Position numbers and translations under genes: made by a program. Shown piece after piece: positions 8,293 through 18,006 of a stretch of 64,000 bases of DNA. The stretch spans positions 62,001 through 126,000 of the forward strand of contig CAYRLG010000005.1 of the NCBI GenBank assembly GCA_964425195.1, given 5' to 3'. The notes beneath the pieces were generated by a model, which did no database searches, was not told the origin of the DNA, and was given only the letters and a program-made list of their open reading frames with translations. Within the stretch, counting starts at the first letter, position 1. Each line of letters begins with the position of its first letter. Source of the DNA: Desulfamplus sp964425195. GTDB lineage: Bacteria; Desulfobacterota; Desulfobacteria; Desulfobacterales; Desulfobacteraceae.

Positions 8293-10326
8293 TTAATAGC
8301 TAATCTTTGCATATTTTGTCTTTTTTGAAGCCTCAATAGCATCATTTAGAGTAAGTATCCCGTTTCTTGCGAGAAGTGGAATAGATTTTAAAAAAATTTC
8401 TGCCGCGGCTAAAGCATCTCCAAGTGCGGTATGTCTTCCTGATATAGTTATGCCTAACCTATCAGCAATTGCCTCAAGGTTATGATATCTGTGCGATGGA
8501 TGGATAACAGCAGAGAGAAACATTGTGTCTAATACTGGTTGAGTAAATTGGGTTTTAGAAATATCTTCTTTTACTTGAAACATTTTCATATCAAAAGCCA
8601 CATTATGTCCCACTAATACAGTATTTTCAGCAAATTGATGAAAAAGAGGTAAAATCTTCTCAATAGTTGGTTGACCTTCAACCATTTCAGGACGAATACC
8701 ATGTATTTTTATAGACTCATCAGGAATAGCTATCTTAGGATTTATAAAGGTGTTGAATATCTCATTTTTTAATAGCTTACCATTTACAATTCTAACAGCA
8801 GCAATAGAGATAATTTCGTCTGTTAAAGGATCAAGACCTGTTGTTTCAGTATCTAAAACAGTATATGTGATATTGGAAAGAAGCTCCTCTTGAATAGCAG
8901 GATTTAGTTTAGCTCTATTTAAAAGCTCAAAATCGTAAAACTCAGGGCGACTCTCTGTAAGAGTTATAGGTAAAATATCGATTAGCTTAGAGCTATCTGC
9001 AGAGGGGAAAAATATACGAAGAGAGGCTTTTTCTGGAGTTTTGTGCACAACAGACGACCACCATTCAGCTTCATGATGGAGAAATATATCGTTGATAGTT
9101 AGGTATCTTTCTATACTATTTTGCTCAGTAGGCACTTTTATTTGACTCCAACTATCAAGTATCTTATTTGATACAGGCTCACCTATCCAGATAATATCAA
9201 TTTCAAGATAATCTCTCTCTATCGTTGCATAGCACTCAAATTCTGAGTTTTCTGTAAGCTCTCCAAGACGCTCCCATAAAGATAACATTGCAGAGACAAG
9301 ATATGACTTATCTGCATAAATCCATGCAGGATATTCAGGCATATTCAAGTTAATTGAGATAGCATACTGCTCACTTGCAGCTATTTTAACTCTTTGCAGT
9401 AGTGTTTGGATATGCGTGGGAGTGAACGAAAGATTACAATAGGATTGTGTGATGTTGGTTATTGTAAGAATAAATCCTGCTAATTCACTAATAGCACTCA
9501 ATATAGGTACAATCTCAACTTTAAGAAAGTGTCCGTTAGGACCAAGTACAGCAAAACATGTGCCAGAGCGTTGAAGTGATTTGCTAAGTTTCTCATTTAT
9601 CTCTTCAATAGCATGATCGATTTGCTCTCTATTTATGACAGAAGATATATCTCTTCCAAGACCTATAAATTGTCTTTTTAATCGTTTTTCTTCACTATTT
9701 ATAAGAGTTGTTTTTAGTTTTGATTTGGTATTACACATACTCTCTATAGTGCAACACCTCTCTATCTTTTTGTTAGGAAGCTCTTTGCCCGGTAGTATGC
9801 CAAAAAACTCTTCTGCTTTTTTGTTAAACAGAAGTATTGTTCCAGACTGGTTACAGACAATAATTCCTTCTGAAAGAGAAGATATTATTGATGCTAAAAT
9901 ATTCTTCTCCTGCTCAAGCTCTTCATGTGCAACCTTGATTTTATTATCAATATTTTTTTTTAAAGATTGGTATCGATCTGCAACTTCGTTGATACGTGCA
10001 GCAAGCTCTTCAATCTCTTTTCCAGCATCTATTTTTATACGGTGATAAGGATTTACCGATTGAATAACTAATATCTCATCTGCAATTTTTGTGGCGGGTA
10101 GAATATAAAGGTTATAAACCCCTTTTAACCATAATCCCCATACTACAAGTAGAAGTCCAATAGTAAAGAAAAAGTAGAATGAGTTTTTTTCTAATATTTT
10201 TGATAAAATCTCTTTGAGTTCAGGTTCAATCTGCTGCCAGCAAATATACGCAATTAAAGAGAGAATAGTAGTAACAAGAAGAGTTGAAAGGGCAGCAGTA
10301 AACCAAAATCTTTTATACGGTTTCAA
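8293..10326 (-). CDS. Membrane PAS sensor fused to a DEDDh 3'-5' exonuclease domain
   Basis: A 677-residue protein with two N-terminal membrane helices (about 10-30 and 50-70), a HAMP-like linker with coiled coil, a PAS domain (SLSEGIIVCNQSGTILLFN, about 145-205), a second sensor region, a degenerate histidine-kinase-type region, and a C-terminal exonuclease domain. The latter has all DnaQ motifs: LDTETTGLD (about 490), GHNVAFD and HTALGDA. It starts with TTG overlapping the stop of the ABC transporter gene (TTGA), so expression is coupled. It is probably the partner of the DUF294 protein downstream. Whether the nuclease acts on DNA or RNA cannot be told. Confidence 0.86.
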   Translation of the reverse strand: MKPYKRFWFTAALSTLLVTTILSLIAYICWQQIEPELKEILSKILEKNSFYFFFTIGLLLVVWGLWLKGVYNLYILPATKIADEILVIQSVNPYHRIKIDAGKEIEELAARINEVADRYQSLKKNIDNKIKVAHEELEQEKNILASIISSLSEGIIVCNQSGTILLFNKKAEEFFGILPGKELPNKKIERCCTIESMCNTKSKLKTTLINSEEKRLKRQFIGLGRDISSVINREQIDHAIEEINEKLSKSLQRSGTCFAVLGPNGHFLKVEIVPILSAISELAGFILTITNITQSYCNLSFTPTHIQTLLQRVKIAASEQYAISINLNMPEYPAWIYADKSYLVSAMLSLWERLGELTENSEFECYATIERDYLEIDIIWIGEPVSNKILDSWSQIKVPTEQNSIERYLTINDIFLHHEAEWWSSVVHKTPEKASLRIFFPSADSSKLIDILPITLTESRPEFYDFELLNRAKLNPAIQEELLSNITYTVLDTETTGLDPLTDEIISIAAVRIVNGKLLKNEIFNTFINPKIAIPDESIKIHGIRPEMVEGQPTIEKILPLFHQFAENTVLVGHNVAFDMKMFQVKEDISKTQFTQPVLDTMFLSAVIHPSHRYHNLEAIADRLGITISGRHTALGDALAAAEIFLKSIPLLARNGILTLNDAIEASKKTKYAKISY

Positions 10327-11939
10327 ACGAATTTACCATATTCCATAGTTATAACTCTATCTGCTAAATGAAAATATCTGTCGTCATGGCTAACTGCTAT
10401 TACTGTTTTGCCATCTTTTTTCATCTGTTGAAGAAGAGTTGTGTAGAAAAACTCCCTAAAAATTGGATCTTGATCAGCAGCCCACTCATCAAACAGGCAG
10501 ATAGGTCTGTTCTCAAGAAGTGAAACTATCATTGCAAGTCGCTTTCTTTGACCTGTTGATAGATTTATATTTGTGAAACTTTTATCAATTAACTCTGTTT
10601 TTTTATCTAAATGCATCAATTTCAAAAGCTGTGCAACTTGTTTTTCATCTATATTATCCAATCCATAGAGTCTATCAAATAGGTGAAAGTCGCCAAATAT
10701 CACAGAAAAAAGCTCTCTATATGCTGGATATATCGTTTTATCTACTGGTATGCCGTCAAGAAGAATAGTGCCAGAAGATGGATAATAAAGACCTGCCAAC
10801 AGCTTCATAAGAGAAGATTTTCCACTTCCGTTTCCTCCGACAATAAAAATAGTCTCTCCCGGGTTTAAAGAGATATTTAGCTCTCCAAGGGTAAAAAGTG
10901 GAATATTGTTGGAATCAAGATAGGAGAAGGTAAGATTTTTTAGCTCAATTTGCTTAAATGACTCAAATTTTTTAACTGGAACTTCACTCTCTACTTTATG
11001 AGGCTTTGATGCTTCGTCTAAACGCTTTTCAAGGGTGTATATATTTTCTACTGCAATGTTGGCTCTTGCAATAAGAGGAATTGCTCCTACAACCATGTTT
11101 GCAGGACCTATTATAAAAAGAATAGCTGTGGTGACTCTGGCTAAAATAGAGCCATTTATGTAATCAAATTTTGGAAGCAAAAAGACAATAATTGCAAGTA
11201 GGCTATAGAAAAAAACTTGTGAGAACATAATCTCTACTACAAAACGAAACCCTGTCTTTATTTTAAGCTGTTTTGTCTCCTCAGCTAAAACTGTTAAGGA
11301 GTCAAAGTAATCATCGCTCTTTTTTCTGTTCATTTTAAGCTCTTTAAAGCCATCTAAAGCATTCTGGAGCATTCCAAAAAACTTTGCCTCTTTTACAGTG
11401 GTTTCGCGAAGTTCGCTGTCAATTGTCTGTTTATGTAAAATAAAAGAGAAAATAGCAGCAGATATTGCAATTAGTGTTGTGAAAAAGACAAGTTTAGAGA
11501 GGTATGCAATATAAAAGAGGCAGAAAATAAGAACAATACCTGATTGGCAGGCGTTTATAATCATAACTACAGATTCAGATATTAAGTTGGTATTTTGTGT
11601 AAGCAATGTGTAGATTTCAGACTTGCCAATATTTTCAAGAAAAAGAAGTTCTGACTTTCTTATCTTATCTGAAATTCTGATACGAACTTTAGTTATAACG
11701 CTCTCTGCAATTCGTGTTGATTCTGTAAGTGCATAATGTTTTCCTATTACTGCAATTGCAAAACTTATTATGAACATAAGAAGATATTTGATATACCACT
11801 CCTCTTTCGAGCCAGCAGATGTAGCGTTGACGATTATCCCAAGAATTAACCCCTGAAAAGTTCCAGAGATAAGTGCCATAGTAATTATAAGTTTACCAGA
11901 GGAGTTGGACTCTTTTTTATACAGTGTCAGAAGGTTCAT
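10323..11939 (-). CDS. SyrD/PvdE-type cyclic peptide ABC transporter (fused permease-ATPase)
   Basis: A 538-residue half transporter: about six membrane helices in residues 1-300, then an ATPase with Walker A GGNGSGKSS, signature LSTGQRKRLAM, Walker B ICLFDEWAADQDP and H-loop AVSHDDRYF. The LSTGQRKR and FDEWAADQDPxFR pieces are typical of the SyrD/PvdE/YojI subfamily, which exports cyclic peptides or siderophore precursors. No peptide synthetase or precursor gene is visible nearby, so the substrate is unknown. It is the first gene of a leftward set and is translationally coupled to the PAS-exonuclease gene. Confidence 0.9.
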   Translation of the reverse strand: MNLLTLYKKESNSSGKLIITMALISGTFQGLILGIIVNATSAGSKEEWYIKYLLMFIISFAIAVIGKHYALTESTRIAESVITKVRIRISDKIRKSELLFLENIGKSEIYTLLTQNTNLISESVVMIINACQSGIVLIFCLFYIAYLSKLVFFTTLIAISAAIFSFILHKQTIDSELRETTVKEAKFFGMLQNALDGFKELKMNRKKSDDYFDSLTVLAEETKQLKIKTGFRFVVEIMFSQVFFYSLLAIIVFLLPKFDYINGSILARVTTAILFIIGPANMVVGAIPLIARANIAVENIYTLEKRLDEASKPHKVESEVPVKKFESFKQIELKNLTFSYLDSNNIPLFTLGELNISLNPGETIFIVGGNGSGKSSLMKLLAGLYYPSSGTILLDGIPVDKTIYPAYRELFSVIFGDFHLFDRLYGLDNIDEKQVAQLLKLMHLDKKTELIDKSFTNINLSTGQRKRLAMIVSLLENRPICLFDEWAADQDPIFREFFYTTLLQQMKKDGKTVIAVSHDDRYFHLADRVITMEYGKFV

Positions 11940-12138
11940 TATAAAATTTTACCAAATAAATAGTTTATGTTTTAAATATCAGAAGTTTTCCATAATACGG
12001 TTATTTGTATTGAAACTTCTCAGCAATTAAAGAGCTTATCGTTATTTTAATTAAACAAGGGCTAAGTATATTATGCTTACAATTTGTATATTTTTAAGTA
12101 ACTATCATTTAAGAATTTTATAGTCAAATATTAATATT

Positions 12139-12600
12139 TTACAAAACAGACCTTTTCTTTATATTTTTTAACCCTTCATCAAACTGTAATTTAAAAAAAT
12201 CTCTGGTCTTTTCAGGGTCAAAATCAAGAAAAGTTCCTCCTGATTCAAAATGTTGAATAAAAATTATACCAATTGAGTAAGTTACAGATGCAGATATAGT
12301 AGGCATAATAAAAGGTGCTGTTAATGTACCAACTATTGGAACAGTTTTTACTGTACTGCTTAAAAAACCTTTTGAGATTGTAGTTGCAGATAGTGTGCTT
12401 ACAAGTGAAGCAATAATTGCTTTTCCTCTATTCTTTGAAAATGGGATATTGTAATGTTTAGCTAACTTTAATAACATTTTTAACTGAACAGCTGTAACTG
12501 TTGCCACATCAACAATTGGAATTGGTACCAACCCCGCTCCCATAGCCCACCACATATATTCTTTAACGATTTTTCTTGCCTTCTCCAATTTTTCATTCAT
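12139..12600 (-). CDS. DUF697 (YcjF-like) membrane protein
   Basis: A 153-residue protein of the DUF697 type: an N-terminal amphipathic helix, then WWAMGAGLVPIPIVDVATVTAVQLKMLLKLAKHY, a hallmark of the family, followed by a glycine/serine/threonine-rich hydrophobic region (ASLVSTLSATT, VPIVGTLTAPFIMP) likely to lie in the membrane, and a charged C-terminus. Family members often accompany GTPases or form part of membrane-bound complexes; none is next to it here. A GGAGAAG site precedes the ATG. It is transcribed away from the hypothetical gene at 12815. Confidence 0.78.
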   Translation of the reverse strand: MNEKLEKARKIVKEYMWWAMGAGLVPIPIVDVATVTAVQLKMLLKLAKHYNIPFSKNRGKAIIASLVSTLSATTISKGFLSSTVKTVPIVGTLTAPFIMPTISASVTYSIGIIFIQHFESGGTFLDFDPEKTRDFFKLQFDEGLKNIKKRSVL

Positions 12601-12713
12601 ATATTACTTCTCCATATTAAAGGCAGCTCTGTTTGTCTAAAAGCAGTAAGTTCAAGAGTTTGGTTCTTGTTTTTTGGTTGGGTTTATCATATCTTTATTA
12701 GACTTTCAATAAT

Positions 12714-12818
12714 ATGAATATTCTCCCGCTCTATGAAATTTATAGTGCGAATTTAAGTGTACTTGATGCAACCAAACATAAAGATATAAGAGATAAATTT
12801 AAGAGATTAGTTTTATGA
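12714..12818 (+). CDS. Possible 34-residue upstream ORF coupled to the next gene
   Basis: ATG at 12714 opens a 34-codon frame beginning MNILPLYEIYSANLSVLD whose TGA overlaps the ATG at 12815 (ATGA). The composition is protein-like, and the overlap is the usual sign of coupling. Either it is a small peptide or the first exon-like part of the 307-residue protein separated by a frameshift. No clear Shine-Dalgarno sequence precedes it, so confidence is low. Confidence 0.32.
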   Translation: MNILPLYEIYSANLSVLDATKHKDIRDKFKRLVL

Positions 12819-13738
12819 CAAGTTCGTTTATTAAAGGGTTAATTAATGAAGAAAAAGAGTCTCTGTCAAACCAACTTGGCTTGTGGCACCATTTGACTCT
12901 TAGAAATATATTGCAACGGAAATTCACGGGCTGGTTTACAAAGAGCGATCATCTTGGTGATTTCTTACATAAAAAGTCACAGGCAGCGGCTAAAGAGGAT
13001 ACTATAAGGCTACAAGTATGGAAATTAAATGAGATTATGAAATTTTTAAAAATTCCAACTCCTAAAACTATAGATATATATTCGCTAAATGCAATAGGAA
13101 CTGAGATTGAAGTTCTATCAACAGCACTGCTTAGAGATATAGATAAAAATTTTATAGGTACATCACCAGATGAGATGGTGATACATCTGCTTGTAAAGAT
13201 TATAGACAATCTATCTGAAGAGTTAAAAAATAGAGACAGTAAATATCAGCAAGAGATAATAGAGAAGGTTCTTGATATTTTACAATCAATGCCACTGGAT
13301 CAGCAGGAGATTTTAAAAGGTCTTATGTCAATAGAGCAATTTTCTCCTGATGTGATTCGTACAGCAATTTTTGACCATACGTTAGCTACAGCGTTAGCCT
13401 CTTTTATGCTTATGGTTAAATACACAGTCTATTATGAAATTTCCAAAATTGCAATTGTGCTCTCTGGGGCAGCAACTTTCTATGTTGCTAAGCCATACTT
13501 AAAACCCTTAATTCCTGCTGTTTTATTGCTTTTCAACCCTTTTGTTATGGCTACTATAGGAGTTTGGCTCACATGGTGGACTGATGTTTATACAAACAGG
13601 CAGATTCAATCTTTTCTTTTACCAATTATGGTGATGAGTTCTATTCTTGTATCAGGTCAGCCTCAAGATAACTTTACAGATATAGAGATGGAAAAGTTTA
13701 TAGAGTTTTATAACCATAACTATAAAATAAATATTTGA
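12815..13738 (+). CDS. Hypothetical membrane-anchored protein
   Basis: A 307-residue protein of unknown family. Residues 1-190 are hydrophilic and helical (KIIDNLSEELKNRDSKYQQEI); residues 190-285 hold three or four hydrophobic segments (TLATALASFMLMVKYTVYY, IAIVLSGAATFYVA, LIPAVLLLFNPFVMATIGVWLTWW and LLPIMVMSSILV), and the C-terminus is charged. The pattern of a soluble helical front followed by a glycine-poor hydrophobic hairpin is vaguely like YaaW-type proteins, but this is not a firm match. It precedes dnaE by only 17 bases and may be co-transcribed with it. Confidence 0.65.
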   Translation: MTSSFIKGLINEEKESLSNQLGLWHHLTLRNILQRKFTGWFTKSDHLGDFLHKKSQAAAKEDTIRLQVWKLNEIMKFLKIPTPKTIDIYSLNAIGTEIEVLSTALLRDIDKNFIGTSPDEMVIHLLVKIIDNLSEELKNRDSKYQQEIIEKVLDILQSMPLDQQEILKGLMSIEQFSPDVIRTAIFDHTLATALASFMLMVKYTVYYEISKIAIVLSGAATFYVAKPYLKPLIPAVLLLFNPFVMATIGVWLTWWTDVYTNRQIQSFLLPIMVMSSILVSGQPQDNFTDIEMEKFIEFYNHNYKINI

Positions 13739-13755
13739 ATAATACCTAAAGTATA

Positions 13756-16700
13756 ATGGGTTTAAATATGACAGAGCCAAGCGACACCTCACGAAAAATT
13801 CCAAAATTTTACCACCTCCACGTTCATACAGAATACTCTCTGCTTGATGGGGCAATAAGGCTTGATGCACTAATGAAGCGGTGTAAAGAGTTTGGTATGG
13901 ATGCTGTTGCAATGACAGATCATGGAACAATGTTTGGAGCTGCACCTTTCAATGAAAAAGCTACTAAAGCTGGGATAAAACCTCTGATCGGATGCGAAAT
14001 GTATATTGCTCCTCGTACACTTAACGATAAGACATCAGAAGATAGCAAAGGTCTTAACCATTTAGTTCTTATAGCTAAAGATAGAGAAGGTTACTCAAAC
14101 TTATGCCGTTTAGCATCAATTGCACAGCTTGAGGGTTTTTACTATAAACCAAGAGTTGATAGGGAGCTTTTGGCTCGCTACAGCAAGGGACTGATTGCCC
14201 TTTCTGCCTGCCTAAAAGGAGAAATACCACAAAAAATTCTTCGTGGCACAACAGCAGATGTTGATGCAGCAGCACAATATTATCTAAAAACCTTTGGAGA
14301 GGATAATTTTTTTCTTGAGGTGCAGCACAATGGCATTGATATTCAAGAGAGGGTAAATCAGGGGTTGGTTGAGTTGAGCAGACGCCTCTCAATTCCAATG
14401 GTTGCAACAAACGACTGCCACTATTTATCAAAAGGCGATGTGCGGGCACATGAGGCACTTTTATGTATTCAGACTGGAGATACTGTAAATAATAAAGATA
14501 GGTTTAAGTTTGATTCTGATCAGCTCTACTTTAAATCTCCTGAAGAGATGGTAAGAGATTTAGGGAGTTATGACGGGGCGATTGACAATACAGGTCTGAT
14601 CGTTTCAATGTGCAATGTTGAGTTTGATAATAAAACCTATCACTTCCCAAGATACACCCTTCCTAAAGATGAGACAGTTAAACAAACTGCTGATGAATCT
14701 AAAGTAGTTTCTGAATGTCAAGCTGCCAGCCTCTCTAACTCTTCTAATCAGCCAATTGAAATTGAGGAGATCGTCCAAGATGAGAGCGTTGATCAGATAT
14801 TTGAGCGTCAGGTAAGAGAGGGTTTTGAAAAGCGTCTTGCAGTTATTAAAGAGAAAAATCCCAACTTCAGTGAGAGTGATGAGAAACTTTATAGAGATCG
14901 CCTTGATTATGAAATCAGCGTGATTCTTGATATGGGTTTTCCCGGCTATTTTCTGATTGTTGCCGATTTTATCCGCTATTCAAGAGATCATAATATTCCA
15001 GTAGGGCCTGGGCGAGGCTCTGCTGCTGGAAGCATGGTAGCATACTCAATGGAGATTACAGCATTAGACCCGATTGAGCATGGTCTTATATTTGAGCGTT
15101 TTTTAAATCCTGCCCGTATAAGCATGCCTGATATTGATGTTGATTTCTGCATAGAGGGAAGAGAGCAGGTTTATAAATATGTTATTGATCGCTACGGTGG
15201 AGGCGATTATGTATCTCAGATAATAACATTTGGAAAGCTCAAAGCAAAAGCTGTTATCAGAGATGTTGGTCGTGCGCTCGGCGTGCCTCTGCCAGAAGTT
15301 GATGAGATAGCAAAATTGGTGCCTGAAGGACCTAAAGTAACCTTAAAGCAGGCTCTTGAAGATGTACCTGCTATTTTAGAAAAAGCTGGTGAAAATCCTG
15401 TAAAGCAGGAGATGATTGATATATCTCTTCTGCTTGAGGGGCTTCCTCGCCACGCATCAACTCATGCTGCAGGAGTTGTTATTTCAGATAAGCCGCTGGT
15501 TGAGTATCTGCCTTTATACCGCGGTAAAGAGGGCGAAGTTGTAACCCAGTTTGACATGAACTATGTGGAAAAATTGGGGCTTGTGAAGTTTGACTTTTTG
15601 GGACTTCGCAACTTAACGGTTATTAAAAATACAATTGAGCTTATAAAAAAATCGGCTGTTAATGATCCGTCAAAATCGGTAAAAATTCCTGATCTGCTCA
15701 ACCTTGATCTGTCTGATAAAGCAACTTACGAGCTTCTTTCAAGAGCAGATACTACCGGCGTTTTCCAGCTTGAAAGTTCCGGCATGAAAGAGCTTATTGC
15801 AAGGCTTCAGCCCGCATCTTTCAGCGATATTGTTGCACTTGTTGCACTGTATCGTCCCGGTCCTCTTGACAGTGGTATGGCTGACTCTTATGTAGAGCGA
15901 AAACATGGACGAGAGCCAGTGGAATATATATTTCCAGAACTTGAACCAATCTTAAAAGAGACTTACGGCGTAATTCTCTATCAAGAGCAGGTTATGAAGA
16001 TCGCAAGCGTTCTTGCCAATTACTCAATGGCAGATGCGGACGGCTTAAGAAAAGCTATGGGAAAAAAGATAGCCTCAATGATGGACGAACATAGAGGGCT
16101 TTTTCTTAAAGGTGCAAAAGAGAATAATCTGTCTGAGAAAAAGGCATCTGAACTGTTTGATCTGATGGAAAAATTCGGAGGTTATGGATTTAATAAATCC
16201 CACAGTGCTGCCTATGCACTTATCTGTTTTCAGACGGCATACCTAAAAGCCCACTATCCGCGGGAATATATGGCTGCACTTATGAGCAGCGAGATGAGCA
16301 ATTCTGAAAGCGTTGTTAAGTTCATTGATGAGTGTAAAAGTCATTCAATAAAGGTTCTGCCTCCTGATGTTAATGAGAGTGACGCTGGTTTTACAGTAAC
16401 AGAAGATGCTATAAGATTCGGCATGGCAGCGGTCAAAAATGTCGGGTCTGCTGCTATTGAGTCTATTGTTGCGGTGCGGGAAGAGTCTGGAAAATTTAAG
16501 TCAATATACGATTTTTGTGAACGGGTAAATCTTAGCAAGGTAAATAAAAGGGTTTTAGAGGCTCTTATAAAGTGTGGTGCTTTTGACTCAACTGGTGCAA
16601 AGAGAAGTCAGTTGATGGATGTTGTTGAAAGTGCTTTAGAGCATGGCGGCAGAATACAAAAAGAGAAGGCAGATTCACAGATGGATCTCTTCTTAACTTT

Positions 16701-17463
16701 AGATGGCACATCGTCTGCACCTGTTACTATACCAAAGCTACCAGAGATTGAGGAGTGGGATTCAAATGAGCTTCTTGCAATGGAAAAGGAGACATTGGGT
16801 TTTTACATTACAGGACACCCTCTTGATAAGTATAGAAATATTATCCTAAGATATACCAATGTCAACTCATCTACTGTTAATGAGATGAACGACAAAACAA
16901 CAGTTAGAATGGGAGGCACAATAAGACCCGTGAAGGTATTGCAGACAAAAAAGGGTGATACTATGGCATTTACAGCCCTTGAAGATACTTATGGAACTAT
17001 TGAAGTAGTTGTTTTTCCAGAGGTTTATGCCCAAAACAGCCAGATTATTGCAAGTGAAGAGCCTGTAATTGTCCAGGCAGAGGTGCAAAAAAGAGAAAAT
17101 AGTGTAAAACTTCTTGCAGAATCAATTGTGCCAATGGAGATGGCAGAAAAAGAGTGGGCAGCAAGTGTCATTATTAAGGTAAATGGCTGTTTGGATAGAA
17201 ATAGACAAGACGAGCATAATCTTGATAAACTTAAAGGTATTATTGAGAAGTATCCGGGAAACTGCATAGGGTTTTTAGAGATTCAAATTTCAGACAGTGC
17301 TTCAGTTATTATTCAGATTTGTGATGATAATAGAATATCTCCTGAGCCGGCTCTGTTTAATGAGGTAAACGCCCTTTTGGGTTATGGCTCTATTGAGACG
17401 AGGTGTGCCGCTATAAAGCAAAAGGAGAGAAAAAAGAGTTGGCAACCTAAAAAGAACGGATAG
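13756..17463 (+). CDS. dnaE: DNA polymerase III alpha subunit
   Basis: The 1235-residue replicative polymerase. The PHP domain opens the protein (HLHVHTEYSLLDGAIR, MTDHGTMFG); the palm carries GRGSAAGSMVAYSMEIT and the catalytic PDIDVDF aspartates; then come YGFNKSHSAAYA, helix-hairpin-helix, an OB fold (VRMGGTIRPVKVLQTKKGDTMAF) and a C-terminal tail. It is slightly longer than usual because of a low-complexity acidic insert of about 40 residues between the PHP and palm domains (around residues 310-345). The start is unclear: ATG 13756 and ATG 13768 both lack a good ribosome site. It is convergent with the gene ending at 17469. Confidence 0.97.
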   Translation: MGLNMTEPSDTSRKIPKFYHLHVHTEYSLLDGAIRLDALMKRCKEFGMDAVAMTDHGTMFGAAPFNEKATKAGIKPLIGCEMYIAPRTLNDKTSEDSKGLNHLVLIAKDREGYSNLCRLASIAQLEGFYYKPRVDRELLARYSKGLIALSACLKGEIPQKILRGTTADVDAAAQYYLKTFGEDNFFLEVQHNGIDIQERVNQGLVELSRRLSIPMVATNDCHYLSKGDVRAHEALLCIQTGDTVNNKDRFKFDSDQLYFKSPEEMVRDLGSYDGAIDNTGLIVSMCNVEFDNKTYHFPRYTLPKDETVKQTADESKVVSECQAASLSNSSNQPIEIEEIVQDESVDQIFERQVREGFEKRLAVIKEKNPNFSESDEKLYRDRLDYEISVILDMGFPGYFLIVADFIRYSRDHNIPVGPGRGSAAGSMVAYSMEITALDPIEHGLIFERFLNPARISMPDIDVDFCIEGREQVYKYVIDRYGGGDYVSQIITFGKLKAKAVIRDVGRALGVPLPEVDEIAKLVPEGPKVTLKQALEDVPAILEKAGENPVKQEMIDISLLLEGLPRHASTHAAGVVISDKPLVEYLPLYRGKEGEVVTQFDMNYVEKLGLVKFDFLGLRNLTVIKNTIELIKKSAVNDPSKSVKIPDLLNLDLSDKATYELLSRADTTGVFQLESSGMKELIARLQPASFSDIVALVALYRPGPLDSGMADSYVERKHGREPVEYIFPELEPILKETYGVILYQEQVMKIASVLANYSMADADGLRKAMGKKIASMMDEHRGLFLKGAKENNLSEKKASELFDLMEKFGGYGFNKSHSAAYALICFQTAYLKAHYPREYMAALMSSEMSNSESVVKFIDECKSHSIKVLPPDVNESDAGFTVTEDAIRFGMAAVKNVGSAAIESIVAVREESGKFKSIYDFCERVNLSKVNKRVLEALIKCGAFDSTGAKRSQLMDVVESALEHGGRIQKEKADSQMDLFLTLDGTSSAPVTIPKLPEIEEWDSNELLAMEKETLGFYITGHPLDKYRNIILRYTNVNSSTVNEMNDKTTVRMGGTIRPVKVLQTKKGDTMAFTALEDTYGTIEVVVFPEVYAQNSQIIASEEPVIVQAEVQKRENSVKLLAESIVPMEMAEKEWAASVIIKVNGCLDRNRQDEHNLDKLKGIIEKYPGNCIGFLEIQISDSASVIIQICDDNRISPEPALFNEVNALLGYGSIETRCAAIKQKERKKSWQPKKNG

Positions 17464-17468
17464 ATATT

Positions 17469-17834
17469 TTAGTTAAAATCATCAAGGTCAAGATCATCGA
17501 AATCACTTAGATCAAGATCATCCAATATATCGTCAATATTGTCAAAATCACCACTTTTTTTAATATTGCTATTTATAGTATTTGTTGCAGTAAAAGCAAC
17601 TCCAGTTGCTATTGCTGCTCCCATTTCGTTGTTATCTGTTTTTCGATTATTAGATGCTGAATTTTCTAACTTTTTTTCCATTTTACTCTGTAGATCAATA
17701 TTGCTTTTTTTTAAATTCGCCCGCTTTAACTGTGTTGTAGATTGATGGTCAAAAAGTAGCATGAAAATAACAAATCCTATTCCTGCAATATTGAACATTG
17801 CAATAGTAATTCCAGTAAGATATATTGCGACCAT
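17469..17834 (-). CDS. Small membrane protein with acidic DDLDL tail
   Basis: A 121-residue protein with one N-terminal membrane helix (YLTGITIAMFNIAGIGFVIFML), a charged middle, a short alanine/threonine-rich hydrophobic stretch (AAIATGVAFTATN) and a strongly acidic C-terminus built on DDLDLSDFDD-type repeats. AAAGGAGAAAAA precedes the ATG, which supports translation. No family is recognised. The acidic tail could bind cations or a basic partner; that is speculation. Its 3' end lies 5 bases from the end of dnaE. Confidence 0.65.
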   Translation of the reverse strand: MVAIYLTGITIAMFNIAGIGFVIFMLLFDHQSTTQLKRANLKKSNIDLQSKMEKKLENSASNNRKTDNNEMGAAIATGVAFTATNTINSNIKKSGDFDNIDDILDDLDLSDFDDLDLDDFN

Positions 17835-18006
17835 TTTTTCTCCTTTTAAACCTTATATTTTGAGTAAAAGATATATCAAAAAAGCAAGTGTTAATATCAT
17901 CTATAATATTTCAAACCTATATTGAAATGTACAATTTTTTATATATAGATAAATTATTAACATCATACAAGAAATATTCAATATTTTTCATTTAAGGATA
18001 TCTACT

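Noticed and set aside
10323..11939. Non-ribosomal peptide cluster around the SyrD-type transporter
   Set aside because: No synthetase, thioesterase or precursor gene is found nearby.
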